Source: UBA1738 sp045538755 (GTDB lineage: Bacteria > Bacillota > Clostridia > UBA1381). Taken from it: a stretch of DNA of 18,404 nt. The notes under the pieces were generated by a model, which saw only the letters and a program-made list of their open reading frames with translations, made no database searches and was not told the DNA's origin. Shown piece by piece: positions 8,768 to 16,551 of the stretch. Made by a program: the position numbers and the translations under genes. The stretch lies in assembly GCA_045538755.1 (NCBI GenBank), contig JAZQEC010000022.1, positions 1-18,404 on the forward strand, in the 5' to 3' direction. Each line of letters opens with the position of its first letter. Within the stretch, counting starts at the first letter, position 1.

Positions 8768-9794
8768 AACCTTATTAATTACGGGCGGTACAGGCTCGTT
8801 CGGGAATGCCGTACTTAATCGATTTTTAAAGACTGATATAGGTGAAATCCGCATTTTTTCAAGAGATGAAAAAAAGCAGGACGATATGCGTCACGAATAT
8901 CAGGTAAAATTCCCTGAATTTGCTCATAAAATCAAGTTCTATATCGGCGATGTAAGGGATTTACAGAGTATAAAAAATGCAATGCACGGAGTGGATTATA
9001 TATTCCATGCAGCGGCACTAAAACAAGTACCTTCCTGCGAATTTTTCCCGATTGAAGCGGTAAAAACGAACGTACTCGGAACAGAGAATGTTCTTAATGC
9101 CGCCATTAGTGAAGGCGTTAAGAAGGTCATTTGTCTTTCAACCGACAAGGCTGCATACCCTGTTAATGCTATGGGAACTTCAAAGGCAATGATGGAAAAG
9201 GTTGTTGTTGCAAAGTCAAGAACCGTCGACCCTGAAAAGACTATGATTTGCTGTACTCGCTATGGCAATGTTATGTGCTCAAGAGGCTCAGTAATACCGC
9301 TTTGGATTGACCAGATAAGAGCAGGTGAGGCAATTACTGTGACAGAGCCGTCTATGACAAGATTTATAATGAGTCTTGAGGAAGCCGTTGACCTTGTACT
9401 TTTTGCCTTTGAAAACGGCGGAAACGGCGACATTTTGGTGCAAAAAGCACCTGCTTGCACTATCAGGACGCAGGCAGAGGCGACCTGCGAACTGTTTGGC
9501 GGAGATAAAGATAAAATCAAGATTATCGGTATTCGTCACGGTGAAAAAATGTACGAAACGCTTTTAACTAACGAGGAATGTGCCAATGCGATTGATATGG
9601 GCAATTTTTACCGAGTGCCTGCGGACAAGCGTGATTTAAATTACGATAAATACTTTAAAGATGGAGACGAAAACAGAAATCCGCTTACGGAATTTAATTC
9701 AAATAATACAGAGCTTTTAGATGTGTGTCAGGTTAAGGAAAAAATGCTTGAGCTTTCATATATAAGGGAAGAGCTGAAAAGGGACAATGTGTAA
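8754..9794 (+). CDS. capE: UDP-N-acetylglucosamine 4,6-dehydratase/5-epimerase CapE
   Basis: 346 residues, ATG 8754 with AAAAGGAG at 8737-8744. Rossmann loop GGTGSFG (11-17), 'FSRDEKKQDDMRHEY' (35-49), 'AAALKQVPSCEFFP' (86-99), STDKAAYP (129-136) and the M-x3-K catalytic arrangement at 140-144. Sequence runs closely parallel to Staphylococcus aureus CapE as I remember it, including 'RVPADKRDLNY' near the C-terminus. This extended short-chain dehydrogenase converts UDP-GlcNAc to UDP-2-acetamido-2,6-dideoxy-4-hexulose (L-arabino configuration), the first step to UDP-N-acetyl-L-fucosamine. The two later enzymes CapF and CapG are encoded downstream. The length matches the family. Local GC is somewhat higher than in the transferase genes before it. 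Confidence 0.95.
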   Translation: MFKDKTLLITGGTGSFGNAVLNRFLKTDIGEIRIFSRDEKKQDDMRHEYQVKFPEFAHKIKFYIGDVRDLQSIKNAMHGVDYIFHAAALKQVPSCEFFPIEAVKTNVLGTENVLNAAISEGVKKVICLSTDKAAYPVNAMGTSKAMMEKVVVAKSRTVDPEKTMICCTRYGNVMCSRGSVIPLWIDQIRAGEAITVTEPSMTRFIMSLEEAVDLVLFAFENGGNGDILVQKAPACTIRTQAEATCELFGGDKDKIKIIGIRHGEKMYETLLTNEECANAIDMGNFYRVPADKRDLNYDKYFKDGDENRNPLTEFNSNNTELLDVCQVKEKMLELSYIREELKRDNV

Positions 9795-10979
9795 ATGAAG
9801 AATAATATTTTATTTATGTTTAAGCTGATTGCGGCGACGGTCACAGGTGCCGAGCCGCCTGAAGCAAATGACAACATAAGCTGGGAACTGCTTTATAAAA
9901 TATCCGGAATGCATAGTATAACAAATATTATTGCTCATCCGGTTGCAGACAATAAATATGATATGCAGCCTGAGATAAAGGAAATGTTTGCAAAAAAGTT
10001 ATTTGAAAGAGTTTATGTGTGCGAAAACCAAAATGCCGAAATCCAGAAACTTATTCTTGCATTTGAAGAAAACGACATATCATATATGCCTCTTAAAGGA
10101 ATGATTTTAAAAGAAATGTATCCAAGCTATGATATGAGAGCTATGGCAGATGCAGATATATTGATTAAATGCTCAGAATATGATAAAATTAAAGGAATAA
10201 TGGACTCATTGGGATATTCCTTTCAAGGTGAGAGCGACCACGAATATAATTACATCAAAAAACCGTTTATGCATATAGAACTTCATAAGCGTCTTATTCC
10301 GTCATATAACGATGATATGTATGCGTATTTTGGGGACGGATGGAAACTGGCAAGAGAATGCAAAAATTCAAAATGCAGATATGAGCTTAGTCTGGAGGAT
10401 AATCTAATATACATTCTTGCTCATTTTGCCAAGCACTACCGTGACGGTGGAATAGGAATAAAGCACGTTATAGATATCTGGCTTTACTGCACGAAAAATA
10501 AAATTGATGAAGAATACCTTAAAAATAGGTTGAAAGAACTGAACATTTATGAGTTTTACCAAAATATAAGGAAGCTCATAAATGCATGGTTTGAAGATGG
10601 TGAATTTGATGATGTTACAGAGCAAATGACGTTATTTATAATAAATAGCGGAAATTTTGGAACAATCAACAATTCTATGTCGGCAACAGCTATAAGGGAA
10701 AGCAAAGATGCGGATAATGCCGCCAGATTTAAGTATATAAAATTTATTTTTCCGGAACTTACAAAAATGAAAAAAATTTTCCCAATTCTTGAGAAAATGC
10801 CTTTTCTTTTGCCGGTAATGTGGATTTGGCGGGTTGTGAGATTGGTTTTATTCAGAAGAGATAAGATTAAAATACATCAAAAAAATGTTGCAACTATTGA
10901 GAAAAATAGTGTAAAAAACTATCAAACCCATATGGAAATGGTAGGGCTTGATATTTATAACGGAAGGAGAAAGCAGTGA
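9795..10979 (+). CDS. Nucleotidyltransferase family protein (PF14907 type)
   Basis: 394 residues; ATG 9795 abuts the capE stop with no gap, so translation is probably coupled. The core reads 'YMPLKGMILKEMYPSYDMR' followed by MADADILI at about 116-123, the paired Asp of a minimal nucleotidyltransferase fold, and then 'HIELHKRL' and 'LIYILAHFAKH', the helical part seen in PF14907 (NTP_transf_5). A hydrophobic patch, 'PFLLPVMWIWRVVRLVLF', lies near the C-terminus and may be a membrane anchor. Members of this family are common in capsule operons but their reaction is not established. It interrupts capE and capF, which are usually adjacent. A role modifying a sugar, or activating a non-sugar substituent, is speculative. 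Confidence 0.8.
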   Translation: MKNNILFMFKLIAATVTGAEPPEANDNISWELLYKISGMHSITNIIAHPVADNKYDMQPEIKEMFAKKLFERVYVCENQNAEIQKLILAFEENDISYMPLKGMILKEMYPSYDMRAMADADILIKCSEYDKIKGIMDSLGYSFQGESDHEYNYIKKPFMHIELHKRLIPSYNDDMYAYFGDGWKLARECKNSKCRYELSLEDNLIYILAHFAKHYRDGGIGIKHVIDIWLYCTKNKIDEEYLKNRLKELNIYEFYQNIRKLINAWFEDGEFDDVTEQMTLFIINSGNFGTINNSMSATAIRESKDADNAARFKYIKFIFPELTKMKKIFPILEKMPFLLPVMWIWRVVRLVLFRRDKIKIHQKNVATIEKNSVKNYQTHMEMVGLDIYNGRRKQ

Positions 10980-12118
10980 ATATACTAATAACCGGAGCTA
11001 ATGGTTTTGTAGGTAAAAATCTTGTATGTGCACTTAAAAATATTCGTGACGGTAAGGATAAAACGTATGATTTGGACTGTGACTTAAATATTTTTGAGTA
11101 TGATGTTAACTCTAATAAAGAACAGCTTTTAGAATATTGTAAAACTGCCGATTTTGTTTTTAACTTAGCAGGAGTTAACAGACCAAAAGATGAAGCTGAA
11201 TTTATGGACGGCAATTTCGGATTTGCATCTTTGCTGCTTGAAAATTTAGAAAAATCAGGAAATAAATGTCCGGTTATGCTTTCATCATCAATTCAGGCAG
11301 AGCTTGATAACCCGTACGGCAGGTCAAAAAAAGCCGGTGAGGATTTGTTTTTTGAATATGGAAAAAGGACAGGAGCCAAGGTTTTAGTGTATCGTCTGCC
11401 GAATGTTTTTGGAAAATGGGCAAGACCTAACTATAACAGTGCAGTTGCAACATTTTGCCATAATATTGCAAATGATTTGCCAATAGTTGTTAATGACAGA
11501 AGCCATATGATGACATTGGTTTATATTGATGATGTCGTAGACGAGCTTATAAATGCCCTTGCAGGAAGGGAAACAAAGGACAATGGATTTTGCAAAGTTT
11601 CCGTTTTACATAAAGTCACTTTGGGTGAAATAGCAGACCTTTTATATTCCTTTAAAAATGGAAGAGAAAAGCTTGAGGTGATAAATACAGGCGCCAGCTT
11701 TGAAAATAAGCTTTACGCCACATATCTTTCATATTTGCCTGAGGACAAGTTTTCTTATCCTTTAAAAATGAACTGTGATGCGCGCGGTAGCTTCACCGAG
11801 ATTATAAGAACACCTGACAGAGGACAGTTTTCGGTAAACATTTCAAAACCGGGAATTACCAAAGGGAATCATTGGCACAACACAAAAAACGAGAAGTTTT
11901 GCGTGGTAAGCGGAAAAGGCGTAATACGCTTTCGAAAAATTGGAAGTGACAAAGTTTTAGAATACTTTGTTTCGGGTGATAAAATAGAAGTTTTAGACAT
12001 TCCAACGGGATATACCCATAACATTGAAAATTTAGGGGATACTGATATGGTCACATTTATGTGGGCGAACGAGTGCTTTAACCCCGAAAAACCCGACACT
12101 TTTTTTGAAGAAGTGTAG
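10976..12118 (+). CDS. capF: CapF-like reductase/epimerase of UDP-FucNAc synthesis (SDR plus C-terminal cupin)
   Basis: 380 residues, GTG start at 10976 overlapping the upstream stop by 4 bases (GTGA), with GGAAGGAGA at 10962-10970. N-terminal SDR domain: GANGFVG (7-13), 'FNLAGVNRP', 'SSSIQAELDNPYGRSKK' (active-site Tyr-x3-Lys) and 'YRLPNVFG'. From about residue 262 a cupin domain follows, with the metal-binding HWH at 299-301 and a late 'PTGYTHNI'. This two-domain layout and length match S. aureus CapF, in which the cupin catalyses C3 epimerisation and the SDR domain the NADPH-dependent C4 reduction, giving UDP-2-acetamido-2,6-dideoxy-L-talose. No key residue appears lost. Confidence 0.94.
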   Translation: MNILITGANGFVGKNLVCALKNIRDGKDKTYDLDCDLNIFEYDVNSNKEQLLEYCKTADFVFNLAGVNRPKDEAEFMDGNFGFASLLLENLEKSGNKCPVMLSSSIQAELDNPYGRSKKAGEDLFFEYGKRTGAKVLVYRLPNVFGKWARPNYNSAVATFCHNIANDLPIVVNDRSHMMTLVYIDDVVDELINALAGRETKDNGFCKVSVLHKVTLGEIADLLYSFKNGREKLEVINTGASFENKLYATYLSYLPEDKFSYPLKMNCDARGSFTEIIRTPDRGQFSVNISKPGITKGNHWHNTKNEKFCVVSGKGVIRFRKIGSDKVLEYFVSGDKIEVLDIPTGYTHNIENLGDTDMVTFMWANECFNPEKPDTFFEEV

Positions 12119-12154
12119 TATTTAAAAAGAACTGGAATTAAGAGGTGTTTTGAT

Positions 12155-13342
12155 ATGAAAATTAAAACTGATTACACGGATATTAAATTCAAAAATAATG
12201 GAAAATTAAAGCTTTTAATAATTGTGGGAACGCGTCCTGAAATCATCCGTCTTGGTGCAGTTATCAATAAGTGCAGAAATTATTTTGACACGATTTTAGC
12301 GCATACGGGACAGAACTATGACTATAACTTAAATGGTGTTTTCTTCCGCGATTTAAAGCTTGATGAACCTGATGTTTATATGGATGCCGTGGGCGATGAT
12401 TTGGGCGAAACAATAGGAAATATTATAAATTGTTCATACAAGCTGATGAATCATATTAAGCCTGATGCGTTGCTGATTTTGGGAGATACAAACTCCTGTC
12501 TTTCGGCAATTTCGGCAAAACGTCTGCATATTCCGATTTTTCATATGGAGGCAGGGAACAGGTGTAAGGATGAGTGCCTTCCAGAAGAAACAAACCGCAG
12601 GATAGTGGATATTATTTCTGACGTAAATCTTGCATACTCAGAGCACGCAAGAAAATACCTGCATGAATGCGGACTTCCAAAGGAGAGAGTTTATGTAACA
12701 GGCTCTCCAATGGCAGAGGTTCTTTCTGCCAATATTGAAGAAATTAAAGCAAGCGATATTCACCAGCGACTTGGTCTTGAAAAGGGTAAATATATACTTC
12801 TGTCTGCACACCGAGAGGAAAATATCGATACCGAAAAGAATTTTATGAGCCTGTTTAATGCAGTAAATAAAATGGCGGAAAAATACGATATGCCAATTTT
12901 ATATTCCTGTCATCCAAGAAGCAAAAAAAGGCTTGAGGCATCAGGCTTTGTGCTTGATGAAAGGGTAATACAGCACGAACCTCTTGGTTTTCATGACTAT
13001 AACTGCCTGCAGATGAATGCATTTGCGGTTGTTTCGGATTCGGGAACACTTCCCGAGGAAAGTTCATTTTTTGCAAGCATCGGAAAACCCATATCTGCTG
13101 TATGCATTCGTACATCGACAGAAAGACCGGAGGCGCTCGATAAGGCGTGCTTTATCCTTGCAGGTATTGATGAGGCAGGGCTTTTAAAAGCGATTGATAC
13201 AGCGGTCAGTATGACAAAGAACGGAGATTGCCCGATTCCTGTACCAGACTATATTGAGGAAAATGTTTCAACTAAGGTTGTTAAGCTGATTCAGTCATAT
13301 ACGAATGTTGTAAATAAAATGGTCTGGAGAAAAGATGTTTAA
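12155..13342 (+). CDS. capG: UDP-N-acetyl-L-fucosamine-forming 2-epimerase CapG (WecB-like)
   Basis: 395 residues, ATG 12155 with AGAGGTG at 12141-12147. Motifs of the non-hydrolysing UDP-HexNAc 2-epimerases appear in order: GTRPEI (25-30), HTGQNYD (50-56), GDTNS (110-114), HMEAG (130-134), PEETNRR (143-149) and a late SDSGTLPEES. The N-terminus is about 18 residues longer than in typical WecB proteins. Coming last in a capE-capF series it is assigned as CapG, which converts the L-talo intermediate to UDP-N-acetyl-L-fucosamine, rather than as the UDP-GlcNAc 2-epimerase WecB; the sequence alone does not separate these two. It is followed directly by the operon terminator. Confidence 0.92.
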   Translation: MKIKTDYTDIKFKNNGKLKLLIIVGTRPEIIRLGAVINKCRNYFDTILAHTGQNYDYNLNGVFFRDLKLDEPDVYMDAVGDDLGETIGNIINCSYKLMNHIKPDALLILGDTNSCLSAISAKRLHIPIFHMEAGNRCKDECLPEETNRRIVDIISDVNLAYSEHARKYLHECGLPKERVYVTGSPMAEVLSANIEEIKASDIHQRLGLEKGKYILLSAHREENIDTEKNFMSLFNAVNKMAEKYDMPILYSCHPRSKKRLEASGFVLDERVIQHEPLGFHDYNCLQMNAFAVVSDSGTLPEESSFFASIGKPISAVCIRTSTERPEALDKACFILAGIDEAGLLKAIDTAVSMTKNGDCPIPVPDYIEENVSTKVVKLIQSYTNVVNKMVWRKDV

Positions 13343-13353
13343 TTTTATATGTA

Positions 13354-13396
13354 AAATGCGTATCCAAAGCCTAATGCTTTAAGATACGCATTTTTT
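13354..13396 (+). terminator. Rho-independent terminator of the capsule operon, probably bidirectional
   Basis: Eleven bases after the capG stop, AAATGCGTATC (13354-13364) pairs perfectly with GATACGCATTT (13383-13393), with an inner stem AAAGC/GCTTT (13366-13370 / 13376-13380). A T-run to 13396 follows on the + strand. On the - strand the stem is followed by TTTT, so it can also end transcripts of the convergent phage-type genes, whose last stop codon is at 13401. Confidence 0.93.
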
Positions 13397-13400
13397 GAGC

Positions 13401-13562
13401 TTAAATAGGCTCGTCTTTTTCTGCCATAATGGCATCATATTCAGTTTTGGAAATTTCATAAAAATCATCTGCCGATCTTGTATTGCCAAGAAAAATGACC
13501 TTGCCGAAAATCTCTCCATCTGTTAATATCATACCAGAGTTCGCTATTAATTTCTTTTGCAT
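13401..13562 (-). CDS. Small 53-residue protein of the phage-type cassette
   Basis: Reading leftwards from ATG at 13562 to TAA at 13403-13401: 53 codons, beginning MQKKLIANSGMILTDGEIFG and ending acidic (MAEKDEPI). An excellent ribosome site, AAAGGAGGT, lies 8 bases upstream and overlaps the stop codon of the preceding tail-type gene, so both genes are translated from one message. No membrane segment, signal peptide or cysteine is present. Small proteins in this position (after the fibre or baseplate genes) are common in Firmicute prophages, but I do not recognise a named family, and the function is unknown. The coding call rests on the ribosome site, tight spacing and the shared terminator just beyond the stop. 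Confidence 0.75.
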   Translation of the reverse strand: MQKKLIANSGMILTDGEIFGKVIFLGNTRSADDFYEISKTEYDAIMAEKDEPI

Positions 13563-13577
13563 AAACTGATACCTCCT

Positions 13578-14372
13578 TTACGCTAAGCTGATGGTCCAGT
13601 TTGCTTTTGTACCAATTAAATTGAGCCATTCTTCTGATGCGCTGCCATCGCAAAGACCGTTTTCGGTTTCAAATGCGCTGTCAACAGCACCTTGAGAAAA
13701 TGTTATTGATTTTCCTGATGCTGTTATAGAAAGTGCATTTACAAAACTTACAATGCTGTCGAGCGACAATTTTATAGATGCCGTCAAATCAATACCGCTA
13801 TTTCCAATCGTGCCTAACACCTGAATGTTTTGAAGGGCTGCACAGTTTGCGCATAGTCTGTTGACTGTTGCATTTTCGTTTATCGTTATGCTGTCAACAG
13901 TTACAAGGTTGGGAGCAGTCCCGATTACGTCATTAAGTTTAGTGCATCTGCTAAAATCTAAGGCAGGCAATCTCGTAAATCTCATATCAAAAAACATGGT
14001 AGTTGCATCAGGTCCACAGACAGAAAGGTCTAACGCTATTTTGCAATCTTCAAGCCGCTTTGCTAAATCAATTTCCATACGTGTTCTCCAAAACATATTT
14101 GCTATTTGATAAGGTTTTATGTCATATTTCGGGTAAAATATGTTATCTTTCCAGCCCGTACCGGAAAAACCGCTTGCATAGTCGCGCCTGCTTCCATTTT
14201 CCTGCCAGCTATCCCAAAACGCGTCGTACTCAGATTTTTTTCCTGCTTCAAAAACTGCATCTATGCCATCTGGAATTTGTGCAGGCAAAAAGGTGTCGGT
14301 GTTGCCTGTCTTTAAACGTATTGCCTCAGCAATGTTTTTATAATTCTGGTCGTCTGTAATAACTTTTGTCAT
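13578..14372 (-). CDS. Phage tail/fibre-type structural protein
   Basis: 264 residues, ATG at 14372 overlapping the upstream stop by one base (TAATG). Residues 14-40 carry the 'IAEAIRLKTG..D.FLPAQIPDGI' segment that recurs in clostridial prophage tail and minor structural proteins. The middle and C-terminal parts have spaced 'LPALDFSRCTKLNDV', 'APNLVTVDSITINENA' and 'CAALQNIQVLG' units, resembling degenerate BspA-type leucine-rich repeats that would form a surface-exposed solenoid. It is probably a receptor-binding or tail-decoration protein. No portal, tube, tape-measure or lysis gene is nearby, so it may be a remnant or a retained host gene. The assignment is from remembered family patterns, not a search. 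Confidence 0.72.
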   Translation of the reverse strand: MTKVITDDQNYKNIAEAIRLKTGNTDTFLPAQIPDGIDAVFEAGKKSEYDAFWDSWQENGSRRDYASGFSGTGWKDNIFYPKYDIKPYQIANMFWRTRMEIDLAKRLEDCKIALDLSVCGPDATTMFFDMRFTRLPALDFSRCTKLNDVIGTAPNLVTVDSITINENATVNRLCANCAALQNIQVLGTIGNSGIDLTASIKLSLDSIVSFVNALSITASGKSITFSQGAVDSAFETENGLCDGSASEEWLNLIGTKANWTISLA

Positions 14373-14953
14373 TAATACTTCACCTCATCTCCGTCAGGAA
14401 GTGCTAAAAGCACATCTTGTATAATTTCATTTTTGTCTGAGGCGGTATAGTAATCTACTCCTTTTTGCGGTGTATATCCAGAAAGGCCGACTGCCGATTT
14501 TTGCGAATCTATATAGCAATTATCCTTAACACTGAAAATGTACCAATTTCCGTTGTCGCCTATATACGGAACAGAATTCAAAACTAAGCTTTCCCATAGG
14601 TCAGGTGTGGGTATTTGCGGGATATTTGCTTCGCAGTATGCACCGTCATTTGATTTTATTACAATCCAGTTTGTGCTAATGCGCCTAAAATCCTTTTTGC
14701 TGCCTGTTGCATAGCAACCAATACGGAAGGGTGCGTTCGTACTTAAAACTTCAGCTGGAATACAGCACTTATTTTCTATAATTGGCTGTACCAATGTGAC
14801 TTTTGTATTTTTAAAAACACAAAACCATAAAAGCCCGTCAATGTCACATTCAATGTCAAAATTCAAATAATAGGTGTTAACATTACCTGCAGTGACGGAT
14901 AATGTGTTATCGCAAGAGAGCGTATCTCCTTTGACTTTTAAATATAAATCCAT
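14372..14953 (-). CDS. BppU-like phage baseplate/fibre protein
   Basis: 193 residues, ATG at 14953 with AAAGGAGGATAAT just upstream on the - strand. The first 110 residues are beta-rich ('YLKVKGDTLSC', 'NTYYLNFDIECDIDGLLWFCVF') and resemble the N-terminal domain of phage baseplate upper proteins (PF10651 type). A hinge 'IPTPDLWESL' follows, then a small unit ending in 'SGYTPQKGVDYYTASDKNEI', a segment found in many Firmicute prophage tail proteins after collagen-like or fibre domains. It ends immediately afterwards, so it is short compared with full receptor-binding proteins, which continue with more fibre repeats. First gene of the - strand trio; its transcription must begin between here and the mtaB hairpin. 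Confidence 0.74.
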   Translation of the reverse strand: MDLYLKVKGDTLSCDNTLSVTAGNVNTYYLNFDIECDIDGLLWFCVFKNTKVTLVQPIIENKCCIPAEVLSTNAPFRIGCYATGSKKDFRRISTNWIVIKSNDGAYCEANIPQIPTPDLWESLVLNSVPYIGDNGNWYIFSVKDNCYIDSQKSAVGLSGYTPQKGVDYYTASDKNEIIQDVLLALPDGDEVKY

Positions 14954-15001
14954 AATATTATCCTCCTTTATATTTTAGATTGATTTTATCCCTTCAAGGT
15001 T

Positions 15002-15010
15002 ATGATAGCA
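15002..15010 (-). promoter_or_regulatory. Candidate extended -10 promoter of the phage-type cassette
   Basis: On the - strand TGCTATCAT matches an extended -10 (TGn then TATCAT) about 50 bases upstream of the BppU-like start and downstream of the mtaB hairpin. No good -35 hexamer lies at the right distance, so this is weak. A promoter is needed somewhere in 14954-15049 if the mtaB hairpin terminates efficiently. Confidence 0.3.
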
Positions 15011-15049
15011 CAATTCAAAGTGACATATAGGACAAATTTCTAAAAGCAG

Positions 15050-15090
15050 AAAAGTGAACAGGAGATGCAAAGCATCTCCTGTTCACTTTT
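15050..15090 (-). terminator. Perfect 19-bp stem terminator overlapping the mtaB stop codon
   Basis: AAAAGTGAACAGGAGATGC (15050-15068) and GCATCTCCTGTTCACTTTT (15072-15090) are perfect inverted repeats with a 3-base loop. The stop codon of mtaB (15083-15085) lies inside the stem, so the last codons are part of the hairpin. On the - strand the stem ends in TTTT, followed by CTGCTTTT, adequate for intrinsic termination. It insulates the phage-type genes from mtaB. Confidence 0.85.
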
Positions 15091-16381
15091 CCATAATTTC
15101 GCCTATAAATGCATCGTTTTTGATTTTATCAAGGCGTACATATTTATATTTGCCTGATAGATCCTCATTTGTTTTTACAAGTACATTCTGGTAGTTATCA
15201 GTTTTTCCTTCAAAATATCCGCCGCTTGCCGGCTGCTCAAAAAGCACCTCCAAGGTCCTTCCTAAAAACGTTTCCATAAATTTCTGCTTTGAAGCTTTGC
15301 AAATATCATTTATCGTCTTGCTACGCGTTTCCTTAACCTGCGAGTCAACCTGATCAGGAAATTTGGCGGCAGGTGTTCCTTCTCGTTTTGAGTACTGGAA
15401 AATATGTGCGTCGGAAAAAGCAACATTTTTCGCAAAATTACAGGTGGCTTCAAATTCCTCATCGGTTTCGCCTGGGAAGCCCACCATAATATCGGTTGTA
15501 ATTGCAACGTCTGGGAAATGTTTTCGAAGTCCTGAAACAATTTTAAAATAGTCATCAGTCGTGTATTTGCGGTTCATTCTTTTAAGCGTTTCATCGCAGC
15601 CGCTTTGTAAGGATAGATGAAAATGATGGCAAAGCTTGTTTGCGTCCTTTATTTTATCGATAAAGCTTTCATCAAGGGTCATAGGCTCGATTGACGAAAG
15701 GCGTATGCGTTTTATCTGTTCAATCTTGTTTGCCGCAACTAAGAGGTCGGCAAGAGTCTCAGACTTTGTGTCAAGCCCGTATGATGCAATGTGTATACCG
15801 ACGTATGTTATTTCTGTAAAACCGTTCTCTGCAAGACGACGTGTTTCCGAAATGACCTCGTCAAAATTTCTTGAGCGAATAGGGCCTCTTGCGTAGGGGA
15901 TTTTGCAGTAGGAACAAAATTGATTACAACCCTCTTGAATTTTTGTATAAGCACGTGTACGCTCGGAGTATGTTGTAACTGTGAGGTTGTCAAAATCGTG
16001 TGTGTGCATAATATCTGTAACACAGTTTGTGCTGATGTTTTTGACATTTTTCTCATAAAGTTCAACAACTTTGCCTCTGTCCTTTGTGCCAAGAACTAGG
16101 TTGACACCCTCAATTTCCAAAACCTCGTCGGGCTTAGTTTGGGCATAACAGCCGGTGACGATAACGTATGCGTCAGGATTTGACTTCTTTGCACGACGTA
16201 TAATTTGACGTGACTTTCTGTCGCTCATTCCTGTTACCGTACATGTATTTATAACATATATATCAGCAAAGCTGTCATAGCTTGAAATCTCATAGCCTTC
16301 ATCTTTAAAGAGTTCGGTCATCGCTTCAGTTTCATACTGATTCACCTTGCATCCCAGTGTGTAAAATGCTACTTTTTTCAT
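15083..16381 (-). CDS. mtaB: tRNA t6A37 methylthiotransferase MtaB (radical SAM)
   Basis: 432 residues from ATG at 16381, preceded on the - strand by GAGGT; the frame continues 12 codons upstream but without a ribosome site. The N-terminal UPF0004 domain has its three cluster cysteines C11 (TLGCKVNQYE), C47 (NTCTVT) and C78 (VTGCYAQ). The radical SAM motif C152-x3-C156-x2-C159 (CNQFCSYC) follows, and a TRAM-like RNA-binding domain forms the last 60 or so residues. The TLGCKVNQYE start and overall layout distinguish MtaB from MiaB and RimO. It converts t6A to ms2t6A at position 37 of ANN-decoding tRNAs using two iron-sulfur clusters and S-adenosylmethionine. All key residues are intact. Confidence 0.95.
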   Translation of the reverse strand: MKKVAFYTLGCKVNQYETEAMTELFKDEGYEISSYDSFADIYVINTCTVTGMSDRKSRQIIRRAKKSNPDAYVIVTGCYAQTKPDEVLEIEGVNLVLGTKDRGKVVELYEKNVKNISTNCVTDIMHTHDFDNLTVTTYSERTRAYTKIQEGCNQFCSYCKIPYARGPIRSRNFDEVISETRRLAENGFTEITYVGIHIASYGLDTKSETLADLLVAANKIEQIKRIRLSSIEPMTLDESFIDKIKDANKLCHHFHLSLQSGCDETLKRMNRKYTTDDYFKIVSGLRKHFPDVAITTDIMVGFPGETDEEFEATCNFAKNVAFSDAHIFQYSKREGTPAAKFPDQVDSQVKETRSKTINDICKASKQKFMETFLGRTLEVLFEQPASGGYFEGKTDNYQNVLVKTNEDLSGKYKYVRLDKIKNDAFIGEIMEK

Positions 16382-16441
16382 TGATACCTCTTTGTTTATA
16401 TTTATTATGCTATACAAACAGCAAGCACATTAATTATTACT

Positions 16442-16470
16442 ATTATATAAAATTTATGTAATTTCTGCAA
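16442..16470 (-). promoter_or_regulatory. Sigma-A type promoter of mtaB
   Basis: Read on the - strand: TTGCAG (16470-16465), 17-base spacer, TATAAT (16447-16442). The -10 lies about 60 bases upstream of the mtaB start. It is back to back with the promoter of the HPr-like gene, making this a divergent promoter region. Confidence 0.7.
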
Positions 16471-16477
16471 TACCCCA

Positions 16478-16506
16478 TTGACTAATTTTTAAAAAAGTTG
16501 TATTAT
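16478..16506 (+). promoter_or_regulatory. Sigma-A type promoter of the HPr-like gene
   Basis: TTGACT (16478-16483), 17-base spacer of mostly A and T, TATTAT (16501-16506). It is followed at 16538-16544 by AGGAGGG, 7 bases before the ATG, giving a leader of about 40 bases. Confidence 0.8.
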
Positions 16507-16551
16507 AAGAATGTAAGAAATTGGTTACAATATATTTAGGAGGGATTAACT

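Noticed and set aside
9260..9567. Several open frames on both strands inside capE
   Set aside because: Shadows of capE, whose own frame is full-length and motif-complete; no ribosome sites.
13465..13653. A 62-codon - strand frame across the junction of the tail-type gene and the 53-aa gene
   Set aside because: It overlaps both better-supported genes in another frame and lacks a ribosome site; the 53-aa frame has a near-perfect one.
14003..14359. A 118-codon open frame on the + strand
   Set aside because: It is antisense to the tail-type gene, has no ribosome site and no recognisable motif.
15808..16092. Open frames inside mtaB in other frames
   Set aside because: Out-of-frame shadows of a clearly assigned, intact radical SAM gene.
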